DNA of 64,000 nucleotides from Brevundimonas sp. GTDB taxonomy: Bacteria > Pseudomonadota > Alphaproteobacteria > Caulobacterales > Caulobacteraceae. The stretch lies in contig NZ_JAUSOE010000036.1 of assembly GCF_030656255.1 (NCBI RefSeq), positions 1-64,000 of the forward strand, read 5' to 3'. The notes beneath the pieces are model-generated. The model ran no database searches. It worked only from the letters and a program-made list of their open reading frames with translations, and had not been told where the DNA came from. Positions 39,407 through 49,192 of this stretch are shown here, one piece after another (position 1 is the stretch's first letter; every line of letters begins with the position of its first letter). Both the position numbers and the translations under genes were made by a program.

Positions 39407-40714
39407 TTACTTGCCAATGCAGAAGGACGAAAACACCTGGCCAAGGATATCTTCAACGCCAATCGCCCCTGTCACCCGCGACAAGGACTCGGCCGCCCGT
39501 CGCAGGTCCTCACCCGCCATCTCCGGCGCAATGTCCAAGGCCCGTCTTCCTGACTCGACAGAAGCCAGGGCCTCGTTCAGACGCAGACGGTGACGTTCTC
39601 TCGTAATCGCTGGAAAATCGGCGCCGGACAGATCCTGCGCCAATCGCGCCGCGATCCAGTTGTGCAGAGCGGAGAGACCCTCCCCGCTTCGGCTGCTGAC
39701 CTCTATTCTCTCAAAACCGCCGCTTGGAACAGAGCCGCCTAAATCCGCCTTGTTGGCTACGACGAGGTCGCCAGGCTTGGCATATGCGGCCGCCACCCCA
39801 TCAGGATCTCCGGGCGCCCTGACCCAAAGACGCAGATCCGCTTGTTCGGCCCGCATACGCGCCCGTCGCACGCCTTCCGCCTCGACAAGGTCAGTGCTCT
39901 CTCTCAGGCCGGCCGTATCGGATAAGGTCACCGCATAGCCGCCAATCACCAGGTCGGCGTCCAGGACATCACGCGTCGTCCCGGCAATGGGCGTCACGAT
40001 AGCCGCCTCGCGTTCGACCAGAGCGTTGAACAGCGACGACTTGCCCGCATTGGTTTCGCCGATCAGGACGATCCGATAACCGTCACGCACCCGCTCGCCC
40101 CGCCGCCCTGTATCCACCGCGCGCCGTAAATCATTCGCCAATCGGTCCAGCACAGGCCCGGCTGTTCGCGCCAGATTATCGGGCACATCTTCGTCCGGAA
40201 AATCGATCTCCGCCTCGACCAAGGCCAGGGCGTGGAGCAGGTCGCGGCGAAAGCCGGAATAGGTCTCGCTAAGCTTCCCCTCCAGTTGGCCCAGGGCCTG
40301 CCGCGCCTGGGCGGTCGTCTCGGCGTCGATCAGGTCCGCAACCGCCTCGGCTTGGGCGAGATCCATTCGCCCGTTCTGGAAGGCGCGCCGGGTGAACTCG
40401 CCCGGCTCCGCAGGCCTCACACCAAGGGCGATCAGCGCCTGGCTCGCCGCCTCGACCACGGCGCGCCCACCGTGCAGATGCAGTTCGGCCGCATCCTCGC
40501 CGGTATAGGAGTTGGGGGCCACGAACCGCAGCACGAGGGCTTGGTCGATGTGGGCGCCGTCATGGGTCAGGTCGCGGACCGAGGCCATGCGCGGCTTCAG
40601 CCGCCCCGCGCCCATGGCGGCCAGAACCGGCTCAACCGCCGGCCCCGACAGTCTCAAAACGGCGATTGCTCCCCGACCGGGAGGCGTAGCGAGGGCGAAG
40701 ATGGTGTCAGTCAT
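39407..40714 (-). CDS. mnmE: tRNA modification GTPase MnmE (TrmE)
   Basis: TIFALATPPGRGAIAVLRLSG, GETNAGKSSLFNALVERE, IAGTTRDVLDAD, C-terminal CIGK. Confidence 0.97.
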   Translation of the reverse strand: MTDTIFALATPPGRGAIAVLRLSGPAVEPVLAAMGAGRLKPRMASVRDLTHDGAHIDQALVLRFVAPNSYTGEDAAELHLHGGRAVVEAASQALIALGVRPAEPGEFTRRAFQNGRMDLAQAEAVADLIDAETTAQARQALGQLEGKLSETYSGFRRDLLHALALVEAEIDFPDEDVPDNLARTAGPVLDRLANDLRRAVDTGRRGERVRDGYRIVLIGETNAGKSSLFNALVEREAAIVTPIAGTTRDVLDADLVIGGYAVTLSDTAGLRESTDLVEAEGVRRARMRAEQADLRLWVRAPGDPDGVAAAYAKPGDLVVANKADLGGSVPSGGFERIEVSSRSGEGLSALHNWIAARLAQDLSGADFPAITRERHRLRLNEALASVESGRRALDIAPEMAGEDLRRAAESLSRVTGAIGVEDILGQVFSSFCIGK

Positions 40715-40759
40715 GATCCTGTTGTCTCCTCCCCACCCCGTGCGGAGGAGACGTGGTGT

Positions 40760-40984
40760 TCACTTCACTGCGGCTTCCATAAGCCTGCGGAACTGGTCCT
40801 GGGCCTGAAGCCCGAAACTGGTCCAGGTCTTCATCAGTTCGTCGGGCTGCATGGCGGCCACATTGGCCTCCATCCGCTTCTGCATCTCGGCCACCATCGC
40901 CTCGTTCAGGGGGGTGACGTCGGGCAGGCCCAGGAAGGCCCGCGCCTCGGCCGGGGTGCAGTCCACTTCGACATTGATCTTCAT
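40760..40984 (-). CDS. DUF6489 family small protein
   Basis: MKINVEVDCTPAEARAFLGLPDVTPLNEAMVAEMQKRMEANVAAMQPDELMKTW... Confidence 0.8.
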   Translation of the reverse strand: MKINVEVDCTPAEARAFLGLPDVTPLNEAMVAEMQKRMEANVAAMQPDELMKTWTSFGLQAQDQFRRLMEAAVK

Positions 40985-40996
40985 CGAACCCTCTCC

Positions 40997-41012
40997 TGTT
41001 CCACGTGAAACC
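40997..41012. promoter_or_regulatory. parS: parS-like site TGTTCCACGTGAAACC (between DUF6489 gene and rho)
   Basis: 14/16 match; core CACGTGAAAC intact. Confidence 0.7.
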
Positions 41013-41025
41013 GTCAGACGACGGA

Positions 41026-42456
41026 TCAGGTGTTCATCGACTGGAAGAAGTCCGAGTTGTTCTTCGACTGACGCAACTTGTCGAGCAGGAATTCGATCGC
41101 GTCCTGCGGACCCATGGGGTTCAGGATGCGGCGCAGGACATAGGTCTTGGCCAGCTGGTCCTTCGGCGTGATCAGGTCTTCCTTGCGGGTGCCGGACTTC
41201 AGCACGTCGATGGCGGGGAAGATGCGCTTGTCGGCGACCTTGCGGTCCAGCACGATTTCCGAGTTGCCGGTGCCCTTGAACTCTTCGAAGATCACCTCGT
41301 CCATCCGGCTGCCGGTGTCGATCAGGGCCGTGGCGATGATGGTGAGAGACCCGCCTTGTTCCACGTTCCGCGCGGCGCCGAAGAAGCGCTTCGGCCGTTG
41401 CAAGGCGTTGGCGTCCACACCGCCGGTCAGCACCTTGCCCGACGACGGGACGGTGGCGTTATAGGCGCGGCCCAGGCGGGTGATGGAGTCGAGCAGGATC
41501 ACCACGTCCTTCTTGTGCTCGACCAGCCGCTTGGCCTTTTCGATCACCATCTCGGCGACGGCGACGTGACGCGTGGCCGGCTCGTCGAAGGTCGAGGCCA
41601 CGACCTCGCCCTTGACCGTGCGTTGCATGTCGGTGACCTCTTCCGGCCGTTCGTCGATCAGCAGCACGATCAGGAAGACTTCCGGGTGGTTCCGCTCGAT
41701 CGACTTGGCGATGTTCTGCAACATCACCGTCTTACCGACCCGCGGCGGCGCCACGATCAGGCAGCGCTGGCCCTTGCCCAGGGGGGCGACGATGTCGATC
41801 ACCCGGCCCGAGCGATCCTTCAGCGTCGGATCCTGGATTTCCATGTGCAGCCGCTCTTCGGGATAGAGGGGCGTCAGGTTGTCGAACAGGACCTTGGTCT
41901 TGACCATCTCGGGGTCTTCGAGATTGATCGTGTCGACCTTCAACAGGGCGAAATAACGCTCGCCTTCGCGCGGCGCCCGCACCGCGCCATGGACGGTGTC
42001 GCCCGACCGCAGGCCGAAGCGGCGGATCTGCGACGGCGACACATAGACGTCGTCCGGGCCCGGCAGATAGTTGGCGTCCGAGCTGCGCAGGAAGCCGAAC
42101 CCGTCGGGCAGGATTTCCAGCACGCCGTCGGCGATGATCTCGACTTCCTCGTCGGCCAGAGCCTTCAGGATGGCGAACAGCAGATCCTGCTTGCGCAGGT
42201 TCGAGGCGTTCTCGACCTCCAGCTGTTCGGCGAAGGCGACCAGGTCGGCCGGCGTCTTCTCGTTCAGCTCGGCCAGGGTGATCCGGCCGTTGGCGACGAC
42301 GGGCTCGCCATCATCTTCTTCGTCGTCCGCCGTGGTGTCCACGCCGGAATCGGCGCCCGCCGCCTCGCCGGCTTCATGCTCGGCGCCGTGATGGGCCGGG
42401 GCTTCAACCTCGGCGTTTTCGGTCTCGGGGGTGTCGTTGTCGGTGACGTCGGTCAT
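41026..42456 (-). CDS. rho: Transcription termination factor Rho
   Basis: [70 protein letters not shown]. Confidence 0.97.
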   Translation of the reverse strand: MTDVTDNDTPETENAEVEAPAHHGAEHEAGEAAGADSGVDTTADDEEDDGEPVVANGRITLAELNEKTPADLVAFAEQLEVENASNLRKQDLLFAILKALADEEVEIIADGVLEILPDGFGFLRSSDANYLPGPDDVYVSPSQIRRFGLRSGDTVHGAVRAPREGERYFALLKVDTINLEDPEMVKTKVLFDNLTPLYPEERLHMEIQDPTLKDRSGRVIDIVAPLGKGQRCLIVAPPRVGKTVMLQNIAKSIERNHPEVFLIVLLIDERPEEVTDMQRTVKGEVVASTFDEPATRHVAVAEMVIEKAKRLVEHKKDVVILLDSITRLGRAYNATVPSSGKVLTGGVDANALQRPKRFFGAARNVEQGGSLTIIATALIDTGSRMDEVIFEEFKGTGNSEIVLDRKVADKRIFPAIDVLKSGTRKEDLITPKDQLAKTYVLRRILNPMGPQDAIEFLLDKLRQSKNNSDFFQSMNT

Positions 42457-42672
42457 GATACAGGCTCGCGGACGCGCGCACGGAACCGCACGGCGTCAGG
42501 TCTCTGGAAATGTCTGGCCGTGAGGCCGGAGGGAGGCGCGGCGGGCTCCCGCTGGTCGAACCGGCGGGCGTCGCGAAAAGAGAGGGACCGCCGGAAGGAC
42601 CGAACGGTTCACCGCCAGCGGAACCACAGGCGGCGGTTCAGGTCAAGCGGAGGCGCATCAGGATGCCCAGGA

Positions 42673-43203
42673 TCAATCCGCCACTTCCCCAATCAGCCAC
42701 ATCTCCCCCCACTCTTCAAAGGGAGGATCGAATGAGTCATCGCGCTGATAAGTATCGAACCCTCGAACTTCGAAGCCGTGTGGGATGCTCAAATTCCAGC
42801 GGGCAACCCGTTCTGAATCCGGCCGAGCGACCCTTTTGAAGTCGTCCGAGTTCCGGCTGCAGAAGGAAGCAAAATACTCAGGTTTGAAGAAGAGGCAGAT
42901 CTCGCTCTGAAACAAATCCGGATAGCCCAGGATCACCACAACACGCGTATCCTGGAGCGACTTGGGCTTCAAACTCGCCAGTCTTCTACTGGCATCGATC
43001 ATTATCTGGGCGCAGATCGCCTGAAAACGAGGTCTGGCCGAGGCGCCCGACACCAAACCCGCTGGCACGGGTATTTTCCAATGGAAATATCCCATGCCCG
43101 AATGGGGCTCGGTCGGAAATTGAATGGCTTCCAATTCCCGACGAAGTTTCCTGGTCACTCGAACGGCGTCATATCGCTCTCGACCCACGCCTAACCGCCT
43201 CAC
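42673..43203 (-). CDS. DUF3916-like domain protein
   Basis: GTG start overlapping the hemJ TGA; pattern GYFHWKIPV...RFQAICAQIMIDASRRL...VVVILGYPDLFQSEICLFFKPEYFASFCSRN...WNLSIPHGFEVRGFDTY...EMWLIGEV resembles DUF3916. Confidence 0.7.
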   Translation of the reverse strand: MRRLGVGRERYDAVRVTRKLRRELEAIQFPTEPHSGMGYFHWKIPVPAGLVSGASARPRFQAICAQIMIDASRRLASLKPKSLQDTRVVVILGYPDLFQSEICLFFKPEYFASFCSRNSDDFKRVARPDSERVARWNLSIPHGFEVRGFDTYQRDDSFDPPFEEWGEMWLIGEVAD

Positions 43204-43667
43204 CCGAAGGTCCACTCCGTCGTCACCGACAGCACCATGACGATGGCCAGGACGAACGGGACCTCGTTCGTCATCCGCCAGAACTTGCCGGAATATTTCG
43301 ACGTCCCCGCAGCGATCTTCTTGCGCTGCGCCGCCAGGAAGCCGTGCCAGCCACTGAGCAGGAAGACCCCGACCAGTTTGGCGACCATCCACGGCTCGGC
43401 CAAAAACGCAGCCCCCCGCGCCGAGACGTCGATATGGATCAGCCACAGGCCGAAGCCCCAGGCCAGGATCATGGCCGGGTTGACGATGATGCGCAGCAGC
43501 CGGGACTGCCACAGCCTCAACAGCGCTTGCATTTCGCTGCGTAGGGGCTCGGGCTTGGCGTTCTGTTCGGCGTCATAGGCATAGAGCCGCGGCAGGAACA
43601 GCAGCCCGGCCATCCAGGCGATCACCGCCAGAATGTGCAGGCCACGCGCGAGGTCATAGGGGTTCAT
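43200..43667 (-). CDS. hemJ: Protoporphyrinogen oxidase HemJ
   Basis: YDLARGLHILAVIAWMAGLLFLPRLYAYDAE, KLVGVFLLSGWHGFLAAQRK, KFWRMTNEVPFVLAI. Confidence 0.92.
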   Translation of the reverse strand: MNPYDLARGLHILAVIAWMAGLLFLPRLYAYDAEQNAKPEPLRSEMQALLRLWQSRLLRIIVNPAMILAWGFGLWLIHIDVSARGAAFLAEPWMVAKLVGVFLLSGWHGFLAAQRKKIAAGTSKYSGKFWRMTNEVPFVLAIVMVLSVTTEWTFG

Positions 43668-44725
43668 GCCGCATCCTTGCGCTGACGATAGGGGCAGGCC
43701 TTCCAATCCGCCTTGCAGCCCGGCCCAAAGGGCGCGACGCCAGTCCGCCCCAAGGCGCCGACCGTCGCATCGGCCAGGGCGTCGATGAACAGCGGCGCCG
43801 TCCCGACGGCCGGCGCCCTCAAATACAAACTGACCCCTTTTTCGTGGGCCAGTTCACCGTATTCGATATCCAGTTCGACCAGGGTCTCGATATGTTCGGA
43901 GACGAAGGCGATGGGGGTGATCACGACCCCGACCCCGTCCCGACCGGCCTGTTCGATGGCCTCGGGCGTCGACGGGCCCAGCCATTTCATCGGCCCGACG
44001 CGGCTCTGGTAGCAGAGGGCGTGATCGATCGGCCCCCGGTCGCGTTCGATAGCGGCGACCACGGCGGCCACGGTCGTCTCGACCTGTTCCTGATAGGGGT
44101 CGCCCTTGCCGCTCACCAGTTTCTCGGGGATGCCGTGGGCGGAAAACAGCACCCGAACCGGTCCCTCCCCCGCCTCGTCCAGCTTCGCTCCGATGGCCTG
44201 GGCCTGGGCCTCGACCCAGCCGTCGGCGCGGGGATAGCAGCAGACGGCCCGACTGACGCCGGACCCGGCATAGGTCTCGTTCCAGACCTTCAGCGAGGAC
44301 TGGGTCGTGGTGGTCGAGAACTGCGGATACAGCGGCAGCAGCACCACTTCATCGGGCCCGAAGGCCGCCACATCCACCGCAGTCTCTTCCGTAAACGGAT
44401 GCCAGTACCGCATGGCGATGAAGACACGCACCTCATCCCCGCCAAGGCGCCCGTTCAGAACCGCCTCCAGGGCCTCAGCCTGGCGGCGGGTGCCGGGCAA
44501 CAGCGGCGAACCACCCCCCATCAGGGCGTAGTTGGCCTGGGCGCTGGTCTCTCGCCGGCTGGAGATCAGCTTGGCCAGGGGCGTTCGCGCAAATCCCGGC
44601 AGGCCGATGATGGCCGGATCATTGAACAGATTGAACAGGAAAGGCTTCACCGAGGCCTGATCATCCGGTCCGCCCAGATTGAACAGCACCACCGCGATAC
44701 GGCGACCTTGCGAGGTTTGGGTCAT
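43664..44725 (-). CDS. hemH: Ferrochelatase
   Basis: VVLFNLGGPDDQASVKPFLFNLF, LFSAHGIPEKLV, CYQSRVGPMKWLGPST, PIAFVSEHIETLVELDIEY. Confidence 0.96.
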   Translation of the reverse strand: MTQTSQGRRIAVVLFNLGGPDDQASVKPFLFNLFNDPAIIGLPGFARTPLAKLISSRRETSAQANYALMGGGSPLLPGTRRQAEALEAVLNGRLGGDEVRVFIAMRYWHPFTEETAVDVAAFGPDEVVLLPLYPQFSTTTTQSSLKVWNETYAGSGVSRAVCCYPRADGWVEAQAQAIGAKLDEAGEGPVRVLFSAHGIPEKLVSGKGDPYQEQVETTVAAVVAAIERDRGPIDHALCYQSRVGPMKWLGPSTPEAIEQAGRDGVGVVITPIAFVSEHIETLVELDIEYGELAHEKGVSLYLRAPAVGTAPLFIDALADATVGALGRTGVAPFGPGCKADWKACPYRQRKDAA

Positions 44726-45780
44726 TGCGCGCCGATCCTCTTCAGAACCCGTTCGACATGGTCGATGGGCACGTCCGGCAATATGCCATGACCCAGGTTG
44801 AACACCCACGGCCCCTGGCCCCAGGCCTCCATCAGCTGATCCACCCGGCGGTCCAGCAATTCGCCCCCGGCGCGCAGCAACAGGGGGTCCAGGGCGCCCT
44901 GGATCGGCTTGATCTGCTGCACCCGTTTGCCGACCTCCAGCGGACAGGCGGTGTCCAGGGCGACGGCGTCGACCTCAACCTCCTGCGCATACCGCTCTGC
45001 AAGCGCCGCAGAGCCCCGAGGGAAGCCGATCAGGGGCACGGTGACACCCAGCTCCCGGGTGCGCTTCACAAGCGCCTGGTGGGGCTTCAGGACCAGTCTT
45101 TCGAACAGGTCGTCCGGCAGACCCTCGGCCCAGCTCTCGAAGATCTTCAACACCTGGGCGCCGGCGTCGGCCTGCATCTTCAGATACCGCGCCGTGGCCT
45201 CGACCAGAACCTCCAGCGTCTCGTCCACCCGCTTGGGATCGGCATAGGCGTAGGTCCGGGCCTGGGCGCGCTCGCCCTTGCCGATGGTCCGGTGCTCGCC
45301 GTCCAGCATATAGGTGGCCACCGTCCAGGGCGCGCCGGCGAAACCGATCAGGGCGCGTTCCGGCTCCAGGGCCTTGCGCACGATCGACAGGGTCTCGCCC
45401 ACGGCCGACAGATGCGCGCCGGCGTCGGGCGCCAGTTCCGCCATCCGGCCGGGGATCGGCATTTCGCCCAGCCGAGGCCCCTCGCCGGTCTCGAACCAGA
45501 CGTCCTGACCCAGGGCGCGCGGGATCAGCAGAATGTCCGCAAACACGATGGCCGCGTCGAAGCCGAACCGACGCATCGGCTGAAGCGTCGCCTCAGCCGC
45601 CATCTCGGGGTTCAGGCAAAAGGCGATGAAGTCCGGCGCCTCGGCCCTGAGCCGACGATACTCGGGCAGATACCGGCCCGCCTGGCGCATGAACCAGACC
45701 GGCGGGCGCTCCAATCTCTCTCCCCGAAGAGCCCGGATCATCATCGGCGTCTGAGCGGGGTTCGGGGTCTGATCGGTCAT
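44722..45780 (-). CDS. hemE: Uroporphyrinogen decarboxylase
   Basis: PPVWFMRQAGRYLPEYR, IVFADILLIPRALG, GFAGAPWTVATYMLDG, NLGHGILPDVPIDHVER. Confidence 0.97.
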   Translation of the reverse strand: MTDQTPNPAQTPMMIRALRGERLERPPVWFMRQAGRYLPEYRRLRAEAPDFIAFCLNPEMAAEATLQPMRRFGFDAAIVFADILLIPRALGQDVWFETGEGPRLGEMPIPGRMAELAPDAGAHLSAVGETLSIVRKALEPERALIGFAGAPWTVATYMLDGEHRTIGKGERAQARTYAYADPKRVDETLEVLVEATARYLKMQADAGAQVLKIFESWAEGLPDDLFERLVLKPHQALVKRTRELGVTVPLIGFPRGSAALAERYAQEVEVDAVALDTACPLEVGKRVQQIKPIQGALDPLLLRAGGELLDRRVDQLMEAWGQGPWVFNLGHGILPDVPIDHVERVLKRIGAQ

Positions 45781-46029
45781 GCAGGACGATTAAGGTCACA
45801 GCCCCCCGCTCTCAATCCCTAATCAGATTAAGAATTAAAAGATTCGAAGTGGCAGGTAGGGCGGTGGAACGGCGGGGATGGTTTGGCGGTCGTCGGCGGA
45901 ACAAAAGCGGATATCCACGACACACCATGGCTTAACGGGGATGTCGAACAGCCCTATCCCGGCGGTGGACAATCCCTAATGAAACCTTAACGCCCAAGGC
46001 TTTGCGGGGGTCTGAGGCTGTGAACGGGG

Positions 46030-46043
46030 TTAAGCGTCGTTAA
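46030..46043. promoter_or_regulatory. Candidate CtrA box TTAAGCGTCGTTAA (N6 spacing)
   Basis: Two TTAA half-sites within the putative origin. Confidence 0.5.
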
Positions 46044-46056
46044 CCTTCCATTAGGA

Positions 46057-46065
46057 TTTTCCACA
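46057..46065 (+). promoter_or_regulatory. Candidate DnaA box TTTTCCACA
   Basis: 8/9 match to TTATCCACA. Confidence 0.55.
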
Positions 46066-46230
46066 GCCGAGCCGAAACCGGTTGTCCGCCTTGGGACGAA
46101 CCGCTGTCGAACCGACGCCGCCGTCCACCGTCATCCCCGCTCGCGACCGCGCCTATGACCCGCTAAGGAGAACGGCGCCCCGACGGTCCCTCGCCGTCCC
46201 CCATTTTTCAACAGGGAGTCGACAGACCGA

Positions 46231-47112
46231 ATGAGCCCCGCGCGACCCTCCGGCGCCCGTCCCGGCCCCACCCGTCTGGCCACCTATTTTCACGTCCATC
46301 TGGTCTCGGATTCGACCGGTGAGACCTTGAACGCCATGGCCAAGGCGGTGACGGCCCGCTTCGACGGCGTCATTCCGATCGAACACATCTACGCCCTGGT
46401 CCGGTCCGAGAAGCAGATGGAGCGTGTCCTGCAGGAGGTAGAGGCGGCGCCCGGCGTGGTTCTGCATACTTTGGTGGACCGTGATCTGCGTGAACAGCTG
46501 GAGGACGGCTGCCGGCGGCTGGACATGCCCCAGATCGGCGCCCTGGATCCCCTGGTCGGGGCCATGTCCCGCTATCTGGGCGCGGCTCTGTCGACGCGGG
46601 TGGGCGCACAACACGCTCTGGATCACGACTATTTCAACCGCATCGCCGCCCTGGACTTCGCCATGGCCTATGACGACGGGCAGGGGTCGCTGGAACAGCT
46701 GGAGGGCGCCGACGTCGTCCTGTGCGGCGTCAGCCGGACGTCCAAGACCCCCACCTGCATCTATCTGGCCCACCGCGGCATCCGCGCCGCAAACGTGCCC
46801 TTGGTGCCGGGCCAGGAGGACGGCGAACGGCTGACCAAGCTGAAGAACCCTCTGGTCATCGGCCTGACCGTTTCGCCCGACCGTCTGGTCCAGATCCGCC
46901 GCAACCGGATCGACAATCTGAACGCCAGCCAATCCTCCAACTATACCGACCAGGACGCCGTCCGCGACGAGACCATCAAGGCCAAACGCGCCTTCGCCCG
47001 GCGCGGCTGGCCCACCATCGACGTCACCCGTCGCTCGGTGGAGGAGACGGCGGCCGCCATCACCAACCTGCTAAGCGAGCATCGCAACCACAAGATCGGG
47101 ACAAGCTGGTAA
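46231..47112 (+). CDS. ppsR: Pyruvate, water dikinase regulatory protein (DUF299 kinase/pyrophosphorylase)
   Basis: FHVHLVSDSTGETLNAMAKAV, GVSRTSKTPTCIYLAHRGIRAANVPLV, TRRSVEETAAAI. Confidence 0.94.
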   Translation: MSPARPSGARPGPTRLATYFHVHLVSDSTGETLNAMAKAVTARFDGVIPIEHIYALVRSEKQMERVLQEVEAAPGVVLHTLVDRDLREQLEDGCRRLDMPQIGALDPLVGAMSRYLGAALSTRVGAQHALDHDYFNRIAALDFAMAYDDGQGSLEQLEGADVVLCGVSRTSKTPTCIYLAHRGIRAANVPLVPGQEDGERLTKLKNPLVIGLTVSPDRLVQIRRNRIDNLNASQSSNYTDQDAVRDETIKAKRAFARRGWPTIDVTRRSVEETAAAITNLLSEHRNHKIGTSW

Positions 47113-47712
47113 ATGCCTGAGCGCGAACCCCTCATCCTGGCGTCAAAGAGCGCCGCCCGCCGCGCCATGCTGGAAAACGCCGGCGTTCCGTTCGAGGTCC
47201 GCGTCGCCGGGGTGGACGAGGAGGCGATCAAGGCCGTTTCGACCGACCTTGACCCCGCCGCCCTCGCCGTCCGCCTCGCCGAGGCCAAGGCTCTGGCCGT
47301 GTCGCGCGACGATGCGGCCGCCTGGGTGCTGGGCTCGGACCAGACCCTGGCTTTCGACGGCGGACTGATTTCCAAGGCGAAATCGCTGGAGGCCGCGCGC
47401 GACCGGCTGAAATCCATGCGTGGCCGCACCCACCACCTCCATTCGGGCGCCGCACTGGCCGTTAAGGGCGAGATCGTCTGGTCCGGTGTCGATACGGTCG
47501 AGATGCGGATGCGCGACTTTTCCGACGCCTTCCTCGACGCCTATCTGGCGGCCGAGGGCGAGGCCATGCTGTCCTGCGTCGGATCCTACCGGCTGGAGGG
47601 GATGGGATCGCAACTGTTCGAGGCGATCAACGGCGACTATTTCACTGTCCTGGGCCTGCCTCTTTGGCCGGTGCTGACCGAATTGCGTCGCGCGGGAGTT
47701 CTCACGGCATGA
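47113..47712 (+). CDS. maf: Maf family nucleotide pyrophosphatase
   Basis: LILASKSAARRAMLENAGVPFEV, WVLGSDQTL, SYRLEGMGSQLFEAINGDYFTVLGLPL. Confidence 0.94.
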   Translation: MPEREPLILASKSAARRAMLENAGVPFEVRVAGVDEEAIKAVSTDLDPAALAVRLAEAKALAVSRDDAAAWVLGSDQTLAFDGGLISKAKSLEAARDRLKSMRGRTHHLHSGAALAVKGEIVWSGVDTVEMRMRDFSDAFLDAYLAAEGEAMLSCVGSYRLEGMGSQLFEAINGDYFTVLGLPLWPVLTELRRAGVLTA

Positions 47713-48539
47713 GCGGTCATCGCATCACGGGCGCGGCCTTGGTCGCCGGGATCGCCGGCAATCCGGTGGCTCATTCGCTCAGCCCTGTCATCCACAACGC
47801 CTGGCTGGCGGCCGGCGACATCGACGGTGCCTATGTGCCCTTCGCCCCCGCCGATGCGGCGGGGTTCGATGCACTGGTGGCCGCCGGTCGGGCCGGGCTG
47901 ATCACCGGGCTGAACGTCACCGCGCCGTTCAAGGAACAGGCTTTCGCCCTGGCCGATGCGGCGACGGCGGCGGCTAAACTGACGTCTTCGGCCAATATCC
48001 TGACCTTTGAGGCCGGCCGGGTTCTGGCCGACAGTTCCGACGGCGTCGGCCTGATGCGGGGTCTGAAGGAACAGGCGCCGGACTTGAACCTCGACGGCAA
48101 GCCGGTCGTCGTCCTCGGAGCAGGCGGGGCGGCGCGGGCTGGCTCCGGCGCCCTGGTCGAGGCCGGCGCCCAGGTGCGGATCGTCAACCGATCGGCCGAC
48201 CGGGCCTTGGCCCTGGCCGCTGACTTGGGTCCTTCAGTCCAGGTCCTGTCGGGCCCTGAGGCTTTTGACGGCGCGGTTCTGGTGATCAACGCCCTCAGCG
48301 TCCAGCCGGATGTGGATTTCGACGCCGTCGCGCCGGGCACGGTGATGATGGACATGACCTACAAACCCCTGGCCACGCCCTTCCTGACGGCGGCGCGGGC
48401 GCGGGGCCTGCCGACGGTGGACGGTCTGTCGATGCTGATCGGCCAGGCGGCGCCCTCGTTCCAGGCCCTGTTCCGCCGCCCGCCGCCGCCGCTGGACCTG
48501 CGCGCCCTGTTGACGGCGCATCTGGGCGAAACGGCATGA
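47709..48539 (+). CDS. aroE: Shikimate dehydrogenase
   Basis: [59 protein letters not shown]. Confidence 0.95.
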   Translation: MSGHRITGAALVAGIAGNPVAHSLSPVIHNAWLAAGDIDGAYVPFAPADAAGFDALVAAGRAGLITGLNVTAPFKEQAFALADAATAAAKLTSSANILTFEAGRVLADSSDGVGLMRGLKEQAPDLNLDGKPVVVLGAGGAARAGSGALVEAGAQVRIVNRSADRALALAADLGPSVQVLSGPEAFDGAVLVINALSVQPDVDFDAVAPGTVMMDMTYKPLATPFLTAARARGLPTVDGLSMLIGQAAPSFQALFRRPPPPLDLRALLTAHLGETA

Positions 48540-49186
48540 TCCTGCTGGGTCTCACCGGCTCCATCGGCATGGGCAAGTCGACGACGACCGCCATGTTCGC
48601 CGGCCTGGGCGCCCTGGTCTGGAACGCCGACGACGCCGTGCATCAGCTCTATGCGCCCGGCGGCGCGGCCGTCGAACCGGTCGGCGCCGCCTTTCCTGGC
48701 GTGATCGTGGATGGGGCCGTCGACCGTACCCGCCTGGCCGAGGCCCTGGGTCGGGACGAAACCGCCTTCCGCCGGCTGGAATCCATCGTCCACCCGCTGG
48801 TGGCCCAGGGCCGGGCCGCTGATTTGGAGGCGGCGCGGGCGGCAGGCGTGAAATTGGCGGTCCTCGACATTCCCCTGCTGTTCGAAACCGGCGGCGACGC
48901 CCATGTGGACGCCGTGGTCGTGGTCACCGCCGACCCGGCGATCCAGGCCGAACGGGTCCTGGCCCGCCCGGGCATGACCCGCGACCGGTTCGAGGCTATC
49001 CTGGCCCGCCAACTGCCCGACGCCGAAAAACGCGCCCGCGCCGATTTCGTCATCGATACGGGCCGTGGGCTCGAGGCCGCTCGCGCCGAGGTCGCCGCCG
49101 TGGTCGAGACCGTGCTGGATCCGGCGTGGATATCTCCGCGTCACGGCAAAGCCGGTCTTCCGCAAAGCGACGAACGACTCCATTAA
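48536..49186 (+). CDS. coaE: Dephospho-CoA kinase
   Basis: [63 protein letters not shown]. Confidence 0.95.
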   Translation: MILLGLTGSIGMGKSTTTAMFAGLGALVWNADDAVHQLYAPGGAAVEPVGAAFPGVIVDGAVDRTRLAEALGRDETAFRRLESIVHPLVAQGRAADLEAARAAGVKLAVLDIPLLFETGGDAHVDAVVVVTADPAIQAERVLARPGMTRDRFEAILARQLPDAEKRARADFVIDTGRGLEAARAEVAAVVETVLDPAWISPRHGKAGLPQSDERLH

Positions 49187-49192
49187 GGGCCC

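Larger units (their letters stand above)
45781..46230. other. Putative chromosomal origin of replication (Caulobacter Cori-type, hemE/DUF299 intergenic)
   Basis: Synteny with Cori; AT-rich tract 45811-45850; TTAA motifs; DnaA-box-like ATATCCACG (45911), TTGTCCACC (minus strand, 45964-45972), TTTTCCACA (46057). Confidence 0.82.

Noticed and set aside
41358-41373. TTGTTCCACGTTCCGC as another parS-like site within rho
   Set aside because: Only one half of the palindrome matches; the symmetric half is lost.
41005-42735. 576-aa ORF antisense to rho
   Set aside because: Shadow ORF opposite a clearly recognised essential gene.
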